Shown here: positions 14,849 through 23,884 of the stretch, piece after piece
Layout: each line of letters begins with the position of its first letter
Numbering within the stretch: position 1 is the first letter of the stretch
Translations under genes and position numbers: made by a program
From: Rhizobium sp. CF080
Lineage (GTDB): Bacteria > Pseudomonadota > Alphaproteobacteria > Rhizobiales > Rhizobiaceae
NCBI RefSeq assembly: GCF_000282095.2
Contig: NZ_AKKC02000016.1
Span: 496,001-560,000 of the forward strand
Length of the DNA: 64,000 nucleotides
Direction of reading: 5' to 3'
The notes under the pieces: generated by a model
Databases searched by the model: none
Seen by the model: only the letters and a program-made list of their open reading frames with translations
What the model was told of the DNA's origin: nothing

Positions 14849-15769
14849 ATGCCGATCGGTATTCTCGCCGGCCTCGCGACCTGTGCGCTGTGGGGCCTTA
14901 CATTCGTCGCGCCGCGCGCCGTCGAGCCGTTTTCCGCCCTGGATCTCACCGTGGCGCGTTACGGGATATTCGGTTTCGCCTCCCTCCTGCTGATGGGCTT
15001 CAAGCGGTTTCGTCCGCGAGGGCTTTCGGGGCGGCAAGTCGCTATCGGCCTGCTGCTGGGCGGCGTCGGTTATCTCGGCTATTTCATCGGCGCGGCCTAT
15101 GCCGTGCGAATGGCCGGGGCGGCCATTCCGCCGCTGGTGATCGGCACGATGCCGGTGCTGCTGGCCGTGATCGCCAACCTGCGCGACCGCACGCTGCCCT
15201 TGCGGCGGCTCACCGGGCCGCTTTCGCTGATTGCCGCAGGTGTCGCAATCGTCAATCTTGCCGCGTTCGGCGAGGCTGCGGCCGGAGCGCGCGGCGAGTT
15301 GCTGATCGGCCTTTGCGCCGCCATAGCCGCGCTCCTCATCTGGATCGCCTACGGGATGGCGAACGCCGCCGTCTTGCGTGCGCCGGACGCCCCGGACGGG
15401 CTTCATTGGACGGGTCTGCAGGGCCTCGGCGCCGGGATCGGCAGCATTTTTCTGCTGCCCTTCACGTCGTTCGAGACCGCCACCGCCGCCGGAGGCCTCG
15501 GCACTTTTCTCCTCTGGTCGCTGCTGATGGGACTTGCGGGATCCTGGCTTGCCACCTGGTTCTGGGTGGTCGCATCCCAGCGGCTGCCGCTGGCGCTCGC
15601 CGCCCAGCTGATCAGCGCCGAGACCCTGTTCGGCCTGACCTACGGCTTCATTTTCGAAGCCCGCTGGCCAAGTTTCAGCGAGACGGCTGGCTCCCTATTA
15701 CAGATGGCGGGCGTTCTCATGGCGATCTCCCTCTTCACACGGAAACGGCCGGAGCCGGCCGTCGTATGA
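14849..15769 (+). CDS. EamA-family (DMT) transporter
   Basis: A 306-residue inner-membrane protein with ten predicted hydrophobic helices in two EamA repeats, starting MPIGILAGLATCALWGLTFV. Drug/metabolite transporters of this type export amino acids or metabolites. ATG at 14849 is preceded by AAAGGAG with 6-nt spacing. Divergence from an Lrp/AsnC regulator suggests inducible export of an amino-acid-like substrate; the substrate itself is unknown. Confidence 0.9.
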   Translation: MPIGILAGLATCALWGLTFVAPRAVEPFSALDLTVARYGIFGFASLLLMGFKRFRPRGLSGRQVAIGLLLGGVGYLGYFIGAAYAVRMAGAAIPPLVIGTMPVLLAVIANLRDRTLPLRRLTGPLSLIAAGVAIVNLAAFGEAAAGARGELLIGLCAAIAALLIWIAYGMANAAVLRAPDAPDGLHWTGLQGLGAGIGSIFLLPFTSFETATAAGGLGTFLLWSLLMGLAGSWLATWFWVVASQRLPLALAAQLISAETLFGLTYGFIFEARWPSFSETAGSLLQMAGVLMAISLFTRKRPEPAVV

Positions 15770-15776
15770 TCAACAG

Positions 15777-16052
15777 GTGCAAGCCTTCCGCGCACCGGGC
15801 CGGTCATGGCAGCAACTGGTCAACGCCAAGCGAATGCTTGGGCGCGATCCCTGGCGGTTTCAGCTGATGCTCGACGATGCCGATGGCGAGACATGGCATT
15901 CGCGGCGGTCCGCCGCCGTCCGGCGGCCGAAGGACGAGCAGGATTTCTCCGCCGCCTTGCCGCTCTTGAGCGAGCTACAAAGGGCCTGGCTGCGGGATGC
16001 CATTCGCACCGCCTATGGCGATGAAAATGCGTGGCTGGAACGGTTCAACTGA
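15777..16052 (+). CDS. Small hypothetical protein
   Basis: A 91-residue frame opened by GTG at 15777, 7 bp after the EamA stop. No family recognised. The protein is charged, with Trp-rich segments (GRSWQQ, DPWRFQLML, ENAWLERFN) and no membrane segment. No strong ribosome-binding site is visible, so it may be translated by coupling. The compositional look is protein-like rather than shadow, but support is moderate. Confidence 0.5.
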   Translation: MQAFRAPGRSWQQLVNAKRMLGRDPWRFQLMLDDADGETWHSRRSAAVRRPKDEQDFSAALPLLSELQRAWLRDAIRTAYGDENAWLERFN

Positions 16053-16112
16053 GCCGACTTGCCCTCAGGCGCTGCCTGTTGCAATGATGCAGGTTCATTC
16101 AAGGAACAAGAC

Positions 16113-16745
16113 ATGCCCTCGACCGAGCTGTTTCTCGCCTTCCTCGCCACCACGGCGGTCTTCGCCTATATCCCCGGTCCGGCCATGCTTTATGCCGCGG
16201 CCCAGACGCTGGCGCGCGGGCGATGGTCGGGGCTGATGGCCTCGCTCGGCATCCATATCGGCGGTTATGCGCATGTGTTTGCCGCTGCTGCCGGGCTTTC
16301 GGTGCTGTTCCATGCGGTGCCTATGCTCTACCTGGCGGTGAAGCTGGCGGGGGCGGCCTATCTCGTCTGGCTCGGCATCTCGCTGTTTCGCGCCAAGGCG
16401 GCGGGCGATGTCGAACTTCCGGAGATCACCCGGAAATCCGGCCGGCGGGCGTTTTTCGAAAGCATCACGGTGGAAGTGCTGAACCCGAAGACGGCGATCT
16501 TCTTCCTCGCCTTCCTGCCGCAGTTCATCGACGCCTCGGCCGCCTTCCCCATCTGGCTGCAGTTCGTCATCCTCGGCACGATCGTCAACCTGATGTTCTC
16601 GTCTGCCGATATCGTCTGCGTGCTGCTGGCCGGCGCGGTGATTACCCGGCTGAAGCGTTCGAGCGGGGCGCAAAGGCTGATGCAGAGGGCTGGAGGGGCG
16701 CTGCTGGTCGGGCTCGGCGCGCATCTGGCGCTGCAGCGGAGCTAG
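16113..16745 (+). CDS. LysE/RhtB-family exporter
   Basis: A 210-residue LysE-superfamily transporter with about six transmembrane helices. It starts MPSTELFLAFLATTAVFAYIPGPAMLY with the family PGP motif and has a central LNPKTAIFFLAFLPQF. It exports amino acids or homoserine-lactone-like compounds across the inner membrane. ATG at 16113 with AAGGAA 8 nt before; the upstream in-frame ATG is poor. Substrate not assignable. Confidence 0.92.
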   Translation: MPSTELFLAFLATTAVFAYIPGPAMLYAAAQTLARGRWSGLMASLGIHIGGYAHVFAAAAGLSVLFHAVPMLYLAVKLAGAAYLVWLGISLFRAKAAGDVELPEITRKSGRRAFFESITVEVLNPKTAIFFLAFLPQFIDASAAFPIWLQFVILGTIVNLMFSSADIVCVLLAGAVITRLKRSSGAQRLMQRAGGALLVGLGAHLALQRS

Positions 16746-16902
16746 TCAGTCCGTCTCCGTCCGGCCGTTCGTGCCGCGTTCTTCCGACAACTGCCGATAT
16801 TTGGCCTTCAAACGGGCGGCCACCGCGGCCGGCGTCGGCAAGACCGCGAGCAAGCACAGCGTTCGATGCCAAAACCGCCCCAAGGAGCAACGCCGCGCTA
16901 CC

Positions 16903-17406
16903 TCACCCCGTAACCTTCAGCTCCATGCAGGTCAGGTCCAGCCAGCGGCCGAACTTGGTGCCGACTTCGGAAAACGTGCCGGCGGTGCGGAAGCCGAGCC
17001 TCTGGTGCAGGCCGATCGAGGCCGCATTTCCTGCCTCGATGCAGGCGACCATGACGTGGATGCCGTTGGAGGCGGCGCGGGTGATCAGCTCCTGCATCAG
17101 CAGCCGGCCGATGCCGCCGCCGCGAAAATCGCGATGGACATAGACTGAGTGCTCGACCGTATGCCGGAAACCGTCGAAGGCGCGCCAGTCGCCGTAGGAA
17201 GCGTAGCCGGCGACCTTGCCCTCGGCATCCGCCACGAGGACGGGAAAGCCTCGTGCCTTGCGGGCGGCGAACCATTCCTTGCGGTTCTGGAGGTCGACGA
17301 GAACCTCGTTCCAGATCGCCGTCGTGTTGGCGACCGCGTCGTTGTAGATCTCCATGATGACGGGGAGATCGGCTTCGGTGGCATCGCGCACGAGCGGCTG
17401 GGTCAT
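16903..17406 (-). CDS. GNAT N-acetyltransferase, phosphinothricin-acetyltransferase type
   Basis: A 166-residue GNAT enzyme of the Pat/bar subgroup: RDATEADLPVIMEIYNDAV at the start, Tyr/His-rich core, the acetyl-CoA loop in HRDFRGGGIGRLLM and a late GLHQRLGFRTAGTFSEVGTKFGRW. Related proteins acetylate methionine sulfoximine/sulfone or phosphinothricin. The start at 17406 is preferred (family begins TQPLVRDAT), and the ribosome-binding site is weak. It converges on the LysE gene with a 157-bp gap that holds nothing recognisable. Confidence 0.88.
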   Translation of the reverse strand: MTQPLVRDATEADLPVIMEIYNDAVANTTAIWNEVLVDLQNRKEWFAARKARGFPVLVADAEGKVAGYASYGDWRAFDGFRHTVEHSVYVHRDFRGGGIGRLLMQELITRAASNGIHVMVACIEAGNAASIGLHQRLGFRTAGTFSEVGTKFGRWLDLTCMELKVTG

Positions 17407-17525
17407 CTTGTTTCGTCCATCATGGTGCAATTTCGTCCACTATAACAGACGCTCAAGCGGAGAGTCCAGAATTGTTGGCGTCCGACTCTTCTGATAGCTT
17501 CATCGGCATTCATGCGGGAGGGCGG

Positions 17526-18002
17526 ATGCGGTATTTTCTGATAGCTCTGGCATGGCTGATCGCCGTGCCCGCGGCTTCCGCCGCCGAATGGCAGACCTAC
17601 AGCAATGCCCGTTTCGGCTACCGTGCCGAGGTGCCGCCCGGGTTCAGGATGGCACGGGCGCCCGACAATGATGATGGCAGAACGTTTACCGGCCCCAATG
17701 GCGACCGCATTCTCGTCTTCGGCACCAACCTTCTCGACACCGCCTTTGAGGGCGAGGCCTCGAACCGCATCGCACAGGCGATGGACGACGGCTGGCAGAT
17801 TTCCTATTCGCGGGTCGAGGCGGATTGGGCGAGCTATTCGGGAACCAATGGCAGCCGCATTCTCTATGTGCGCGGCGTGCAGCTCTGCGACGAGGCGGCG
17901 GCGTTCGTGATGCTCGAATACCGCAGCCGGGACCTCAAGGCCTATGACGCGATCGTCAAGCGGATGGTCGCGAGCCTGAAACCGGTCGGCTGCGCCCGAT
18001 AA
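17526..18002 (+). CDS. Secreted hypothetical protein
   Basis: A 158-residue protein with an obvious Sec signal peptide (MRYFLIALAWLIAVPAASA, cleavage near residue 20). The mature domain starts EWQTYSNARFGYRAEVPPGF, a pattern common in small periplasmic proteins with a PsbP-like sandwich, and has a single late Cys pair (Cys in QLCDEA and VGCAR) that could form a disulfide. Function unknown. ATG at 17526 with GGGAGGGCGG upstream. It converges on the hemolysin-III gene. Confidence 0.75.
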   Translation: MRYFLIALAWLIAVPAASAAEWQTYSNARFGYRAEVPPGFRMARAPDNDDGRTFTGPNGDRILVFGTNLLDTAFEGEASNRIAQAMDDGWQISYSRVEADWASYSGTNGSRILYVRGVQLCDEAAAFVMLEYRSRDLKAYDAIVKRMVASLKPVGCAR

Positions 18003-18023
18003 ATCCCTAGTGGGCGACGACGG

Positions 18024-18689
18024 TCAGAGGCCGCCGGAGAGGCTGAAACAGGTGATGACTGCACCGTAATGGACGGCGGCGGCGGCGACCACGAAACCGT
18101 GCCAGATGGCGTTCTGGAAACGCAGCCGCTCCCAGACGTGGAAGATGACGCCGAGCGAATAGATGAAGCCGCCGATGACGATCAGCCAGATGGTGACTGC
18201 TGGCAGATATTGCGAGATCGGGTCGGCGACCATGACACCGCTCCAGCCCATTGCGAGATAGAGCAGGATCGTCAGTTTGTCGTAGCGGCCGGGAAACAGG
18301 CATTTCAGCGTGATGCCGAAGATGGCGGTCGCCCAGATCGCCAGAAGCATGGCGAAGATCCAGGGATCATGCGCGCCGCGCTGCAGGAAGGGCGTATAGG
18401 TTGCCGCTATCAGGATGAAGATCGCCGAATGGTCGAGCCGCCGCAACACCCATTTGGTGCGCGAATGCGGCCAGATATTGTAGGTGAAGGAAATCGACAG
18501 GCAGATGATCAGGCCGAGGCCGTAGATCCAGGCGGCGGCGATCTCGCCGTGGCTGGACCAGACGGTCGCGTAGAAGATCAGCGCGGTGGCGCCGACCAGC
18601 GCGAACACGATGCCGATGCCGTGGATGATGCCATCCGCGACGATCTCGTGAAAATCGTATTTTCGCCCGAAGTTGAAGAACTCGTTCAT
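18024..18689 (-). CDS. Hemolysin III (PAQR/HlyIII) family membrane protein
   Basis: A 221-residue seven-helix protein of the HlyIII/TrhA group. The family signature is present: DGIIHGIGIVFAL at residues about 18-30 (His), LDHSAIFILIAATYTPF (Asp-His) and the last-helix HGFVVAAAAVHYGAV (His), which together form the predicted metal site. Bacterial members affect membrane energetics. It starts at 18689 (MNEFFNFGRKYDFHE). Third gene behind the FNR-type box together with the DksA-like and UspA genes. Confidence 0.88.
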   Translation of the reverse strand: MNEFFNFGRKYDFHEIVADGIIHGIGIVFALVGATALIFYATVWSSHGEIAAAWIYGLGLIICLSISFTYNIWPHSRTKWVLRRLDHSAIFILIAATYTPFLQRGAHDPWIFAMLLAIWATAIFGITLKCLFPGRYDKLTILLYLAMGWSGVMVADPISQYLPAVTIWLIVIGGFIYSLGVIFHVWERLRFQNAIWHGFVVAAAAVHYGAVITCFSLSGGL

Positions 18690-18775
18690 CCGACCTTTCC
18701 GCCTCCTCTGCTCAAGAATGAGCATGGCAAAGGCGGAAGGCAAGAGCGGGGCGATTCACATTCCGTTTCCCGCTT

Positions 18776-19120
18776 TTAAACTTCGCTTGAAATCTCCCCG
18801 GACACCTCGCCGGCGCAGGTCTGGCAAAGCGGCGTGTGCGGCACGGCATCCAGGCGTTTTTCGGCGATCGGCTGGCCGCATCGGGTGCAGATGCCGAACG
18901 TGCCGGCGGCGATGCGGCCCAGTGCCGCATCGATTGCCGCAAGCTCCCGTTCGCCGGTTTCGCCGAGTTCTTCCAGCACTTCGTCATTGTTGCGTTCGAC
19001 GGCACGGTCGTCGTCGTCCGGATTGCGGGGCGTGACGAAATCCTGTTCGATGCGGTTCAGGCGGCTTTCCAGTTCCGCCTTCCTCGCCCTCAGGACACTG
19101 TTATATCTTGCGGTATCCAT
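18776..19120 (-). CDS. TraR/DksA-type C4 zinc-finger protein
   Basis: A 114-residue DksA/TraR family member. It has an N-terminal coiled-coil-like region (residues 1-70, with acidic DDDD near 35-38 and a Glu-rich stretch at the hairpin tip) and a C4 zinc finger with Cys78, Cys81, Cys99 and Cys102. Short members of this family bind the RNA-polymerase secondary channel. The gene is 14 bp downstream of uspA and upstream of the HlyIII gene, indicating a stress operon. Confidence 0.88.
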   Translation of the reverse strand: MDTARYNSVLRARKAELESRLNRIEQDFVTPRNPDDDDRAVERNNDEVLEELGETGERELAAIDAALGRIAAGTFGICTRCGQPIAEKRLDAVPHTPLCQTCAGEVSGEISSEV

Positions 19121-19134
19121 GGTTCCGTTCCTTT

Positions 19135-19545
19135 TCAGCGGTCGACGAGGACCGAACAGGTGGCGTGGCGCACGATGCGGTCGGCGGTAGCGCCGATCAG
19201 ATAGTTCGACAGGTCCGGGACATGCGACGCGACGATGATCAGATCGGCGCCCTGCTCTTCCGAAGCGGCCAGGATTTCGCGCGCCGGGGCGCCCTGGCGG
19301 ATCTCAATATCGGCCTCGATTCCGACCTTTTGGCGAAGCTCGATAAGTTGCGTTTCAGCATCCTTGCGGGCAGCGACGATCAGATCGACGGCCAGGTCGG
19401 AGACGAGATAACCGGGCATGTCCTCGACCACGTTGACGACGAGGATCGTGCCGTCCCCATCCAGCAGGTTCGATGCGGTGCGCAGGATACGCTCGCCCTT
19501 TTCCAGAGCGGAAACGTCTACCGCAACGATGATCTTCTTGTACAT
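19135..19545 (-). CDS. Universal stress protein UspA family
   Basis: A 136-residue single Usp domain: MYKKIIVAVDVSALEKGE at the N-terminus, a central acidic loop, and the C-terminal ATP-binding stretch with VASHVPDLSNYLIGATADRIVRHATCSVLVD (G-2X-G-9X-G like arrangement partly kept). It acts in the cytosol in stress or oxygen limitation. A GGAG ribosome-binding site precedes the ATG. An FNR/FixK-type palindrome is centred 60 bp upstream of the start. Confidence 0.9.
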   Translation of the reverse strand: MYKKIIVAVDVSALEKGERILRTASNLLDGDGTILVVNVVEDMPGYLVSDLAVDLIVAARKDAETQLIELRQKVGIEADIEIRQGAPAREILAASEEQGADLIIVASHVPDLSNYLIGATADRIVRHATCSVLVDR

Positions 19546-19598
19546 GCGATCTCCTTTATGCTTTTCGCCTGTCGTAGATTCGCATGTTTCGAGCTGCT

Positions 19599-19612
19599 TT
19601 GACCAAGGTCAA
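19599..19612 (-). promoter_or_regulatory. FNR/FixK-type box upstream of uspA operon
   Basis: TTGACCAAGGTCAA matches the TTGAY-N4-RTCAA consensus of FNR/FixK/FnrN activators in every defined position. Its centre is 60 bp from the uspA start codon, suitable for a class II site at about -41.5 with a short 5' leader. Confidence 0.75.
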
Positions 19613-19742
19613 GCGCCCCTCGATTGTCCACAATTTGGAGACGATCAATCGCCATTTTGCGCCCTATCGTGAACGATGGGCATGGGCCATATAGATTGCA
19701 ACAGGGCGTTTCGATCCGCCCGACGCCCGAAAGGATTTCGAT

Positions 19743-20606
19743 ATGTCCGATGTCACGCAGCCCTTCGCCCTGACCCGTCCAGCCCATGTCCGCGGCGCGC
19801 ATCTTGTCGTCAGCGACCTGCCCCTGGTGTCCGGCTTCTACCAGAACATCATCGGCCTCACGGTTCTCGAAAAGAGCCCGAGCAGCGAAGTGCTGGGCGT
19901 CAACGGCCAGCCACTTTTGACGCTGACGACCGGCAACACTGTCGCCCGCGCGCCGCGCAATGCCGCCGGCCTGTTCCACACCGCCTTCCTGGTGCCGAAC
20001 CGGCAGGAGCTCGCCCGCTGGCTGGCGCATGCCGCCCACAACGATATCCGGCTCGACGGCGCGTCCGACCACCTGGTCAGCGAGGCGATCTATCTCGCCG
20101 ATCCGGAAGGCAACGGCATCGAGATCTATCGGGACCGCACGCCGCAGGAATGGACCTACCAGCCGGACGGCACGGTCGCCATGGCGACCGAACGCCTGAA
20201 CCTGCAGGAACTCTACAACAGCGCACCGAAGGAAGCCTTTGGTGGAATGGCAGACGGCACGGCCATCGGCCACATCCACCTGCAGGTCGGCGATATCCCG
20301 CAGGCCGATGCCTTCTATCGCGACGTGCTGGGCCTAAAGATCATGGCGCGCTATCCGGGCGCCAGCTTCTTTGCGACCGGCGACTACCACCACCATATCG
20401 CCGCCAACATCTGGAACAGCCGCGGCGCGAAGGCTCGCGAAGGCAACATGACCGGGCTTTCGGATTACACGGTGCGCTTCAACGACAAGGCGGCGTTGGA
20501 CGCGGCGCTGACGGCGCTCGATACCCAGGAGATCGCCACGACGAGGACAGCCGAAGGCTGGTCGCTCAAGGATCCCTGGGGCATCGGCCTGACGCTCGCC
20601 GCCTGA
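19743..20606 (+). CDS. VOC-family ring-cleavage dioxygenase-like protein
   Basis: A 287-residue two-domain VOC protein of the catechol-2,3-dioxygenase/CatE (YfiE) type. The N-terminal module starts AHVRGAHLVVSDLPLVSGFYQNIIGL and the C-terminal one GHIHLQVGDIPQADAFYRDVLGL. Metal ligands are probably His in GHIHL, His in DYHHHIAANIW and a late Glu, although the C-terminal end (EGWSLKDPWGIGLTL) is less canonical. True substrate unknown. GAAAGGA ribosome-binding site; a terminator follows. Confidence 0.85.
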   Translation: MSDVTQPFALTRPAHVRGAHLVVSDLPLVSGFYQNIIGLTVLEKSPSSEVLGVNGQPLLTLTTGNTVARAPRNAAGLFHTAFLVPNRQELARWLAHAAHNDIRLDGASDHLVSEAIYLADPEGNGIEIYRDRTPQEWTYQPDGTVAMATERLNLQELYNSAPKEAFGGMADGTAIGHIHLQVGDIPQADAFYRDVLGLKIMARYPGASFFATGDYHHHIAANIWNSRGAKAREGNMTGLSDYTVRFNDKAALDAALTALDTQEIATTRTAEGWSLKDPWGIGLTLAA

Positions 20607-20631
20607 GCCTGATCCACCCCGTTTTGCCGAC

Positions 20632-20664
20632 AAGCGGCGCCCCGGAACCGGAGCGCCGCTTTTG
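20632..20664 (+). terminator. Intrinsic terminator after VOC gene
   Basis: Stem AAGCGGCGC (20632-20640) with GCGCCGCTT (20653-20661) and a 12-nt loop, followed by TTTGCGTT. T-tract short. Confidence 0.7.
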
Positions 20665-20696
20665 CGTTAAGAGGCATCACGGGGACCTCTGGACAT

Positions 20697-21860
20697 ATGG
20701 CGATCATGAGCGCGCGCAACGGCAGCAAGCCGAAAAGACATCCGATCGGCCTGGCGGCACAACCCCGAGGGGAAACGGCGTTGCGTCCCGAGGATATCGA
20801 ATCGACCGAGAACCTGCCGCTTGGACGTGAGGCTCTCGACGTGGCGATGGCCTGGGCGGTGATCGGCATTTTCGCGATCGTGTTCTTCGCGCTGGTCCAT
20901 TACATGTCGCTGATCCTGATCCCGGTTACGCTCGCCGTCGTCGTCGGACTGATCCTCGGGCTCGTCGCGGATCGGCTGAGCAGGGCTGGCGTGCCGCGCT
21001 TCGGCATCGCTCTCATCCTGTCGACACTCGTCTTCGCGGTTCTGTTCCTGATCGCCAATTCGCTCGCCGAACCGGTCGCGACGCTGCTGCGGGAAGGTCC
21101 GAGTTTCATCGAGCGGACCATCAACCGCATCAAGCCCTTCCTCGAAAGCCAGCATTGGATCAACGTCTCGCCTACGACCTTCGAGACCGGGCCGATGTCG
21201 ATGCAGTCGCTGATCGAAAATTCCGGCAATATTCTCGGCATCGTCACCGCCAACCTGACGCCGGCGATCATCCAGGGGATGATCTTCTTTGCCGCCCTCC
21301 TGCTGTTTCTCTACGGCCGGATACGGCTGCGGCGCACCATCATCCTCGCCTTTCCGACACGCAGGCAGAGGCTGATGGCAATCCGGGTGCTCAACTCGAT
21401 CGACGAGGTGCTCGGCTATTATTTCGCGACGGCCAGCCTCCTCTATCTGGGGCTTGGGGTGGTGATGACGCTGATTGCCTATTTCGGCGGGCTTTCCATG
21501 CCGGTCCTCTGGGGCCTGTTCGCCTTCGTCTCGAGTTTCATCCCGTTCCTCGGCATCACGCTGATGACGATCTCGGTGGCGATTGCCGGCATTCTCACCC
21601 ATGATGCCCTGCTGCTCGGCCTGCTGCCCGCGATCATCTTCTTCACCGTGCACCTTGCCATGGAGAACCTGATCTTCCCGGCAATCATGGGCCGGCAATG
21701 GGAGATCAATCCCTTCATCGTCTTCATCGCCATCCTGTTCTGGACCTGGATGTGGGGTGCTGTCGGGGCCATGCTGGCGCTACCGATCTCGCTGATCATG
21801 ATGACCGTGCTGAACGAACTCTTCCCGGACAAGAAGACCGTGCCGAACCTGCCGGGATAA
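20697..21860 (+). CDS. AI-2E family transporter
   Basis: A 387-residue integral membrane protein of the AI-2 exporter (TqsA/YhhQ-type, PF01594) family. A soluble N-terminal stretch of about 45 residues precedes seven to eight helices, and the family segment GLFAFVSSFIPFLGITLMT is near residue 285. Members export autoinducer-like compounds or act as Na+/H+ antiporters; the substrate is unknown. Its ATG is 33 bp after a terminator. The FAD-oxidoreductase gene follows by 23 bp. Confidence 0.88.
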   Translation: MAIMSARNGSKPKRHPIGLAAQPRGETALRPEDIESTENLPLGREALDVAMAWAVIGIFAIVFFALVHYMSLILIPVTLAVVVGLILGLVADRLSRAGVPRFGIALILSTLVFAVLFLIANSLAEPVATLLREGPSFIERTINRIKPFLESQHWINVSPTTFETGPMSMQSLIENSGNILGIVTANLTPAIIQGMIFFAALLLFLYGRIRLRRTIILAFPTRRQRLMAIRVLNSIDEVLGYYFATASLLYLGLGVVMTLIAYFGGLSMPVLWGLFAFVSSFIPFLGITLMTISVAIAGILTHDALLLGLLPAIIFFTVHLAMENLIFPAIMGRQWEINPFIVFIAILFWTWMWGAVGAMLALPISLIMMTVLNELFPDKKTVPNLPG

Positions 21861-21883
21861 CGGCACACTGAAGGACACAGTAT

Positions 21884-23140
21884 TTGAGTTTTACCGAACT
21901 GAGTTTCGAACAGACCACCCATGACGATCTGACAACCGGCCGCTCCCCCTGGGGCGGCCTGTCCTTGAGCCCCGAACGCCGGCCGCTCTCAGACAGCCTG
22001 CGTACCGATATCGCGGTGGTCGGCGGCGGCATAACCGGGGCGCTGGCGGCCGAACACCTGACCTCGCTCGGCCACCGGGTGGCGGTCATCGACCGCGAAC
22101 CGCTCGGCCTCGGCAGCACCAGGGCGAGCACCGCCATGCTGCAATGGGAGATCGACGCGCCGCTTGCCGAACTGACCGAACTCTACGGGTTCGAAACGGC
22201 GGCGCATGTCTATCGCCGCAGCCGGGCGGCGGTTGCGGGTCTTGCCGAGCTGATCGCCGTCCATCGCATTCCCTGCGCCTTCCATCCGCGCCCGACGCTC
22301 TATATCGCCGCCGGCGATACCGGCGAAAAGGAACTGAAGGAGGAACTGGATCTGCGCCACCGCGCCGGCCTTCCGGGCCAGCTTCTCCCGTACGCCGCGC
22401 TGCGGCGAGAGTTCGGGCTCGACCGCGAGGCGGCGATCCTGTCGCCCGGTTCCGCGGAAGCCGATCCACTGCTGCTCTGCTGGTCGCTGCTCGACCTTGC
22501 GGCGAGCCGGGGCGCCAACCTGATCGCCGGGGACGCGCTGCATTTCCACGACGACGGCGGGAAGGTCGTCATCGAGATGGACGGCCCGCATGTCATCGAG
22601 GCTCAGCATGTGGTTCTGGCGACCGGCTATGTGATGCCGCATTTCATCATGCCGCCGACCCATATCACCGCGTCCAGCTTTGCACTCTCGACCGTGCCGC
22701 AATCGCCGGACGCGCTCTGGCCGGAGCACGCGCTGATCTGGGAAGCGTCCGAGCCCTATCTCTACATGCGCGTGACGGCCGACAACCGGATCATCATCGG
22801 CGGCGAGGACGAGGAGATCGCCGATCCGCAGAAGCGCGACGCGATGCTGTGGGACAAGACGTTGAGACTGAAGGAAAAGCTCGGCCAGATCTGGCCGAAG
22901 GCGAATGCGACGATCTCGCATGCCTGGTGCGGCGCCTTCGGCGAAACCACCGACGGCCTGCCGCTGATCGGCCCGGTTTCGGGCGCGAACAACATCTATG
23001 CCGCCTATGGCTATGGCGGCAACGGCATCACCTTTTCCTACCTCGCCTCGCGGATGATCGCGGCGATGATTTCAGGCGACAAGCAGGCATGGTTCGAAGA
23101 TTTTGCGCTCGACAGGCCGGAAAAGACCCCTCACTCGTAA
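21884..23140 (+). CDS. FAD-dependent oxidoreductase (DAO family)
   Basis: A 418-residue DAO-type flavoprotein. The dinucleotide-binding motif DIAVVGGGITGALAAEHL is near residues 41-58, followed by GSTRASTAMLQWEID, and the C-terminal GYGGNGITFSYLASR closes the FAD site. It resembles gamma-glutamylputrescine- or glycine-oxidase-like enzymes; the amine substrate is unknown. It starts at TTG 21884 with AAGGA 9 nt upstream, since no ATG precedes the conserved fold. The 3' end overlaps the convergent DUF930 gene by 10 bp. Confidence 0.88.
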   Translation: MSFTELSFEQTTHDDLTTGRSPWGGLSLSPERRPLSDSLRTDIAVVGGGITGALAAEHLTSLGHRVAVIDREPLGLGSTRASTAMLQWEIDAPLAELTELYGFETAAHVYRRSRAAVAGLAELIAVHRIPCAFHPRPTLYIAAGDTGEKELKEELDLRHRAGLPGQLLPYAALRREFGLDREAAILSPGSAEADPLLLCWSLLDLAASRGANLIAGDALHFHDDGGKVVIEMDGPHVIEAQHVVLATGYVMPHFIMPPTHITASSFALSTVPQSPDALWPEHALIWEASEPYLYMRVTADNRIIIGGEDEEIADPQKRDAMLWDKTLRLKEKLGQIWPKANATISHAWCGAFGETTDGLPLIGPVSGANNIYAAYGYGGNGITFSYLASRMIAAMISGDKQAWFEDFALDRPEKTPHS

Positions 23141-23523
23141 AGGTAATATTTGTCCCACTCTTCCCTCGGGACCTTCGAGCCGATCTTGTAGTCGAAGGAC
23201 ATCACCTTCAGCCCTTCGTCGCCCGTCTCGCACTTGTATTTGAGGCGATACCAGTCACCGGCGCTGCGGAACACCGCGCCCGGGGCACGAATGGCATTGC
23301 CGGCCTCGATCGGATCGCCGAACGTGTAGGCGATCACCTTGTCCGGTTTGAACTCGCCCTTGTTGTCCTGCTTGATGCGATCCATCGCCTCGATATCGCA
23401 GCGCTGCTCGCGCCGTTCATCCGGAGCGAGCGCATCGAGTTGACGCACGATTCGGGCATCCAGCGCATGGGCCGGCAGGGCGGAAACAAGCGCCAGCGCG
23501 GCGAGCGACCAGGTTTTCATCAT
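23131..23523 (-). CDS. DUF930 domain-containing periplasmic protein
   Basis: About 130 residues: a signal peptide (MMKTWSLAALALVSALPAHA) and a mature DUF930 domain beginning LDARIVRQLDALAPDERREQRCDIEAMDRI, with a second Cys in YKCETGDEGL that likely pairs with the first. This rhizobial family has no known function. Start choice: ATG at 23523 has GGGA 9 nt before; ATG at 23535 is an alternative. The 3' end overlaps the FAD-oxidoreductase gene tail to tail. Confidence 0.82.
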   Translation of the reverse strand: MMKTWSLAALALVSALPAHALDARIVRQLDALAPDERREQRCDIEAMDRIKQDNKGEFKPDKVIAYTFGDPIEAGNAIRAPGAVFRSAGDWYRLKYKCETGDEGLKVMSFDYKIGSKVPREEWDKYYLYE

Positions 23524-23638
23524 ATCATTTCCCATCCAATATGGCTCGGATGGCGGGAAACTAGGAGATGGTTACGCGATTGACCACCTACCAGAACGGG
23601 AAATAGGATGATGTGATCGGGCTGGGGTAATGGGATCG

Positions 23639-23884
23639 ATGACGGACGAGACGCTCTCGGATGCGAAGAAGGAACAAGTCAAACTGCGCGCGACGTTCCT
23701 GAACAATATCGGGATCGGGGTGATTTTGGTTGGCGTATTCACACCGGTCACGCGGCTCATTTATGGCGACATCAACATGCAGGTTAGCATGCTGTGGCTC
23801 ATCGGCTCGCCATTGGCTTGTTTCGCCTTGGGAGTTACACTACATTTCATGGCTATAAGGCGGCTTGAGGGATTAAGCAGATGA
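23639..23884 (+). CDS. Small two-helix membrane protein
   Basis: An 81-residue protein with a hydrophilic start (MTDETLSDAKKEQVKLRATF) and two hydrophobic segments (about residues 20-40 and 47-68). No family recognised. Its stop overlaps the ATG of a 40-codon membrane ORF (ATGA at 23881-23884), suggesting a coupled small-protein pair. Base composition is noticeably less GC-rich than in neighbours, hinting at recent arrival. Confidence 0.6.
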   Translation: MTDETLSDAKKEQVKLRATFLNNIGIGVILVGVFTPVTRLIYGDINMQVSMLWLIGSPLACFALGVTLHFMAIRRLEGLSR

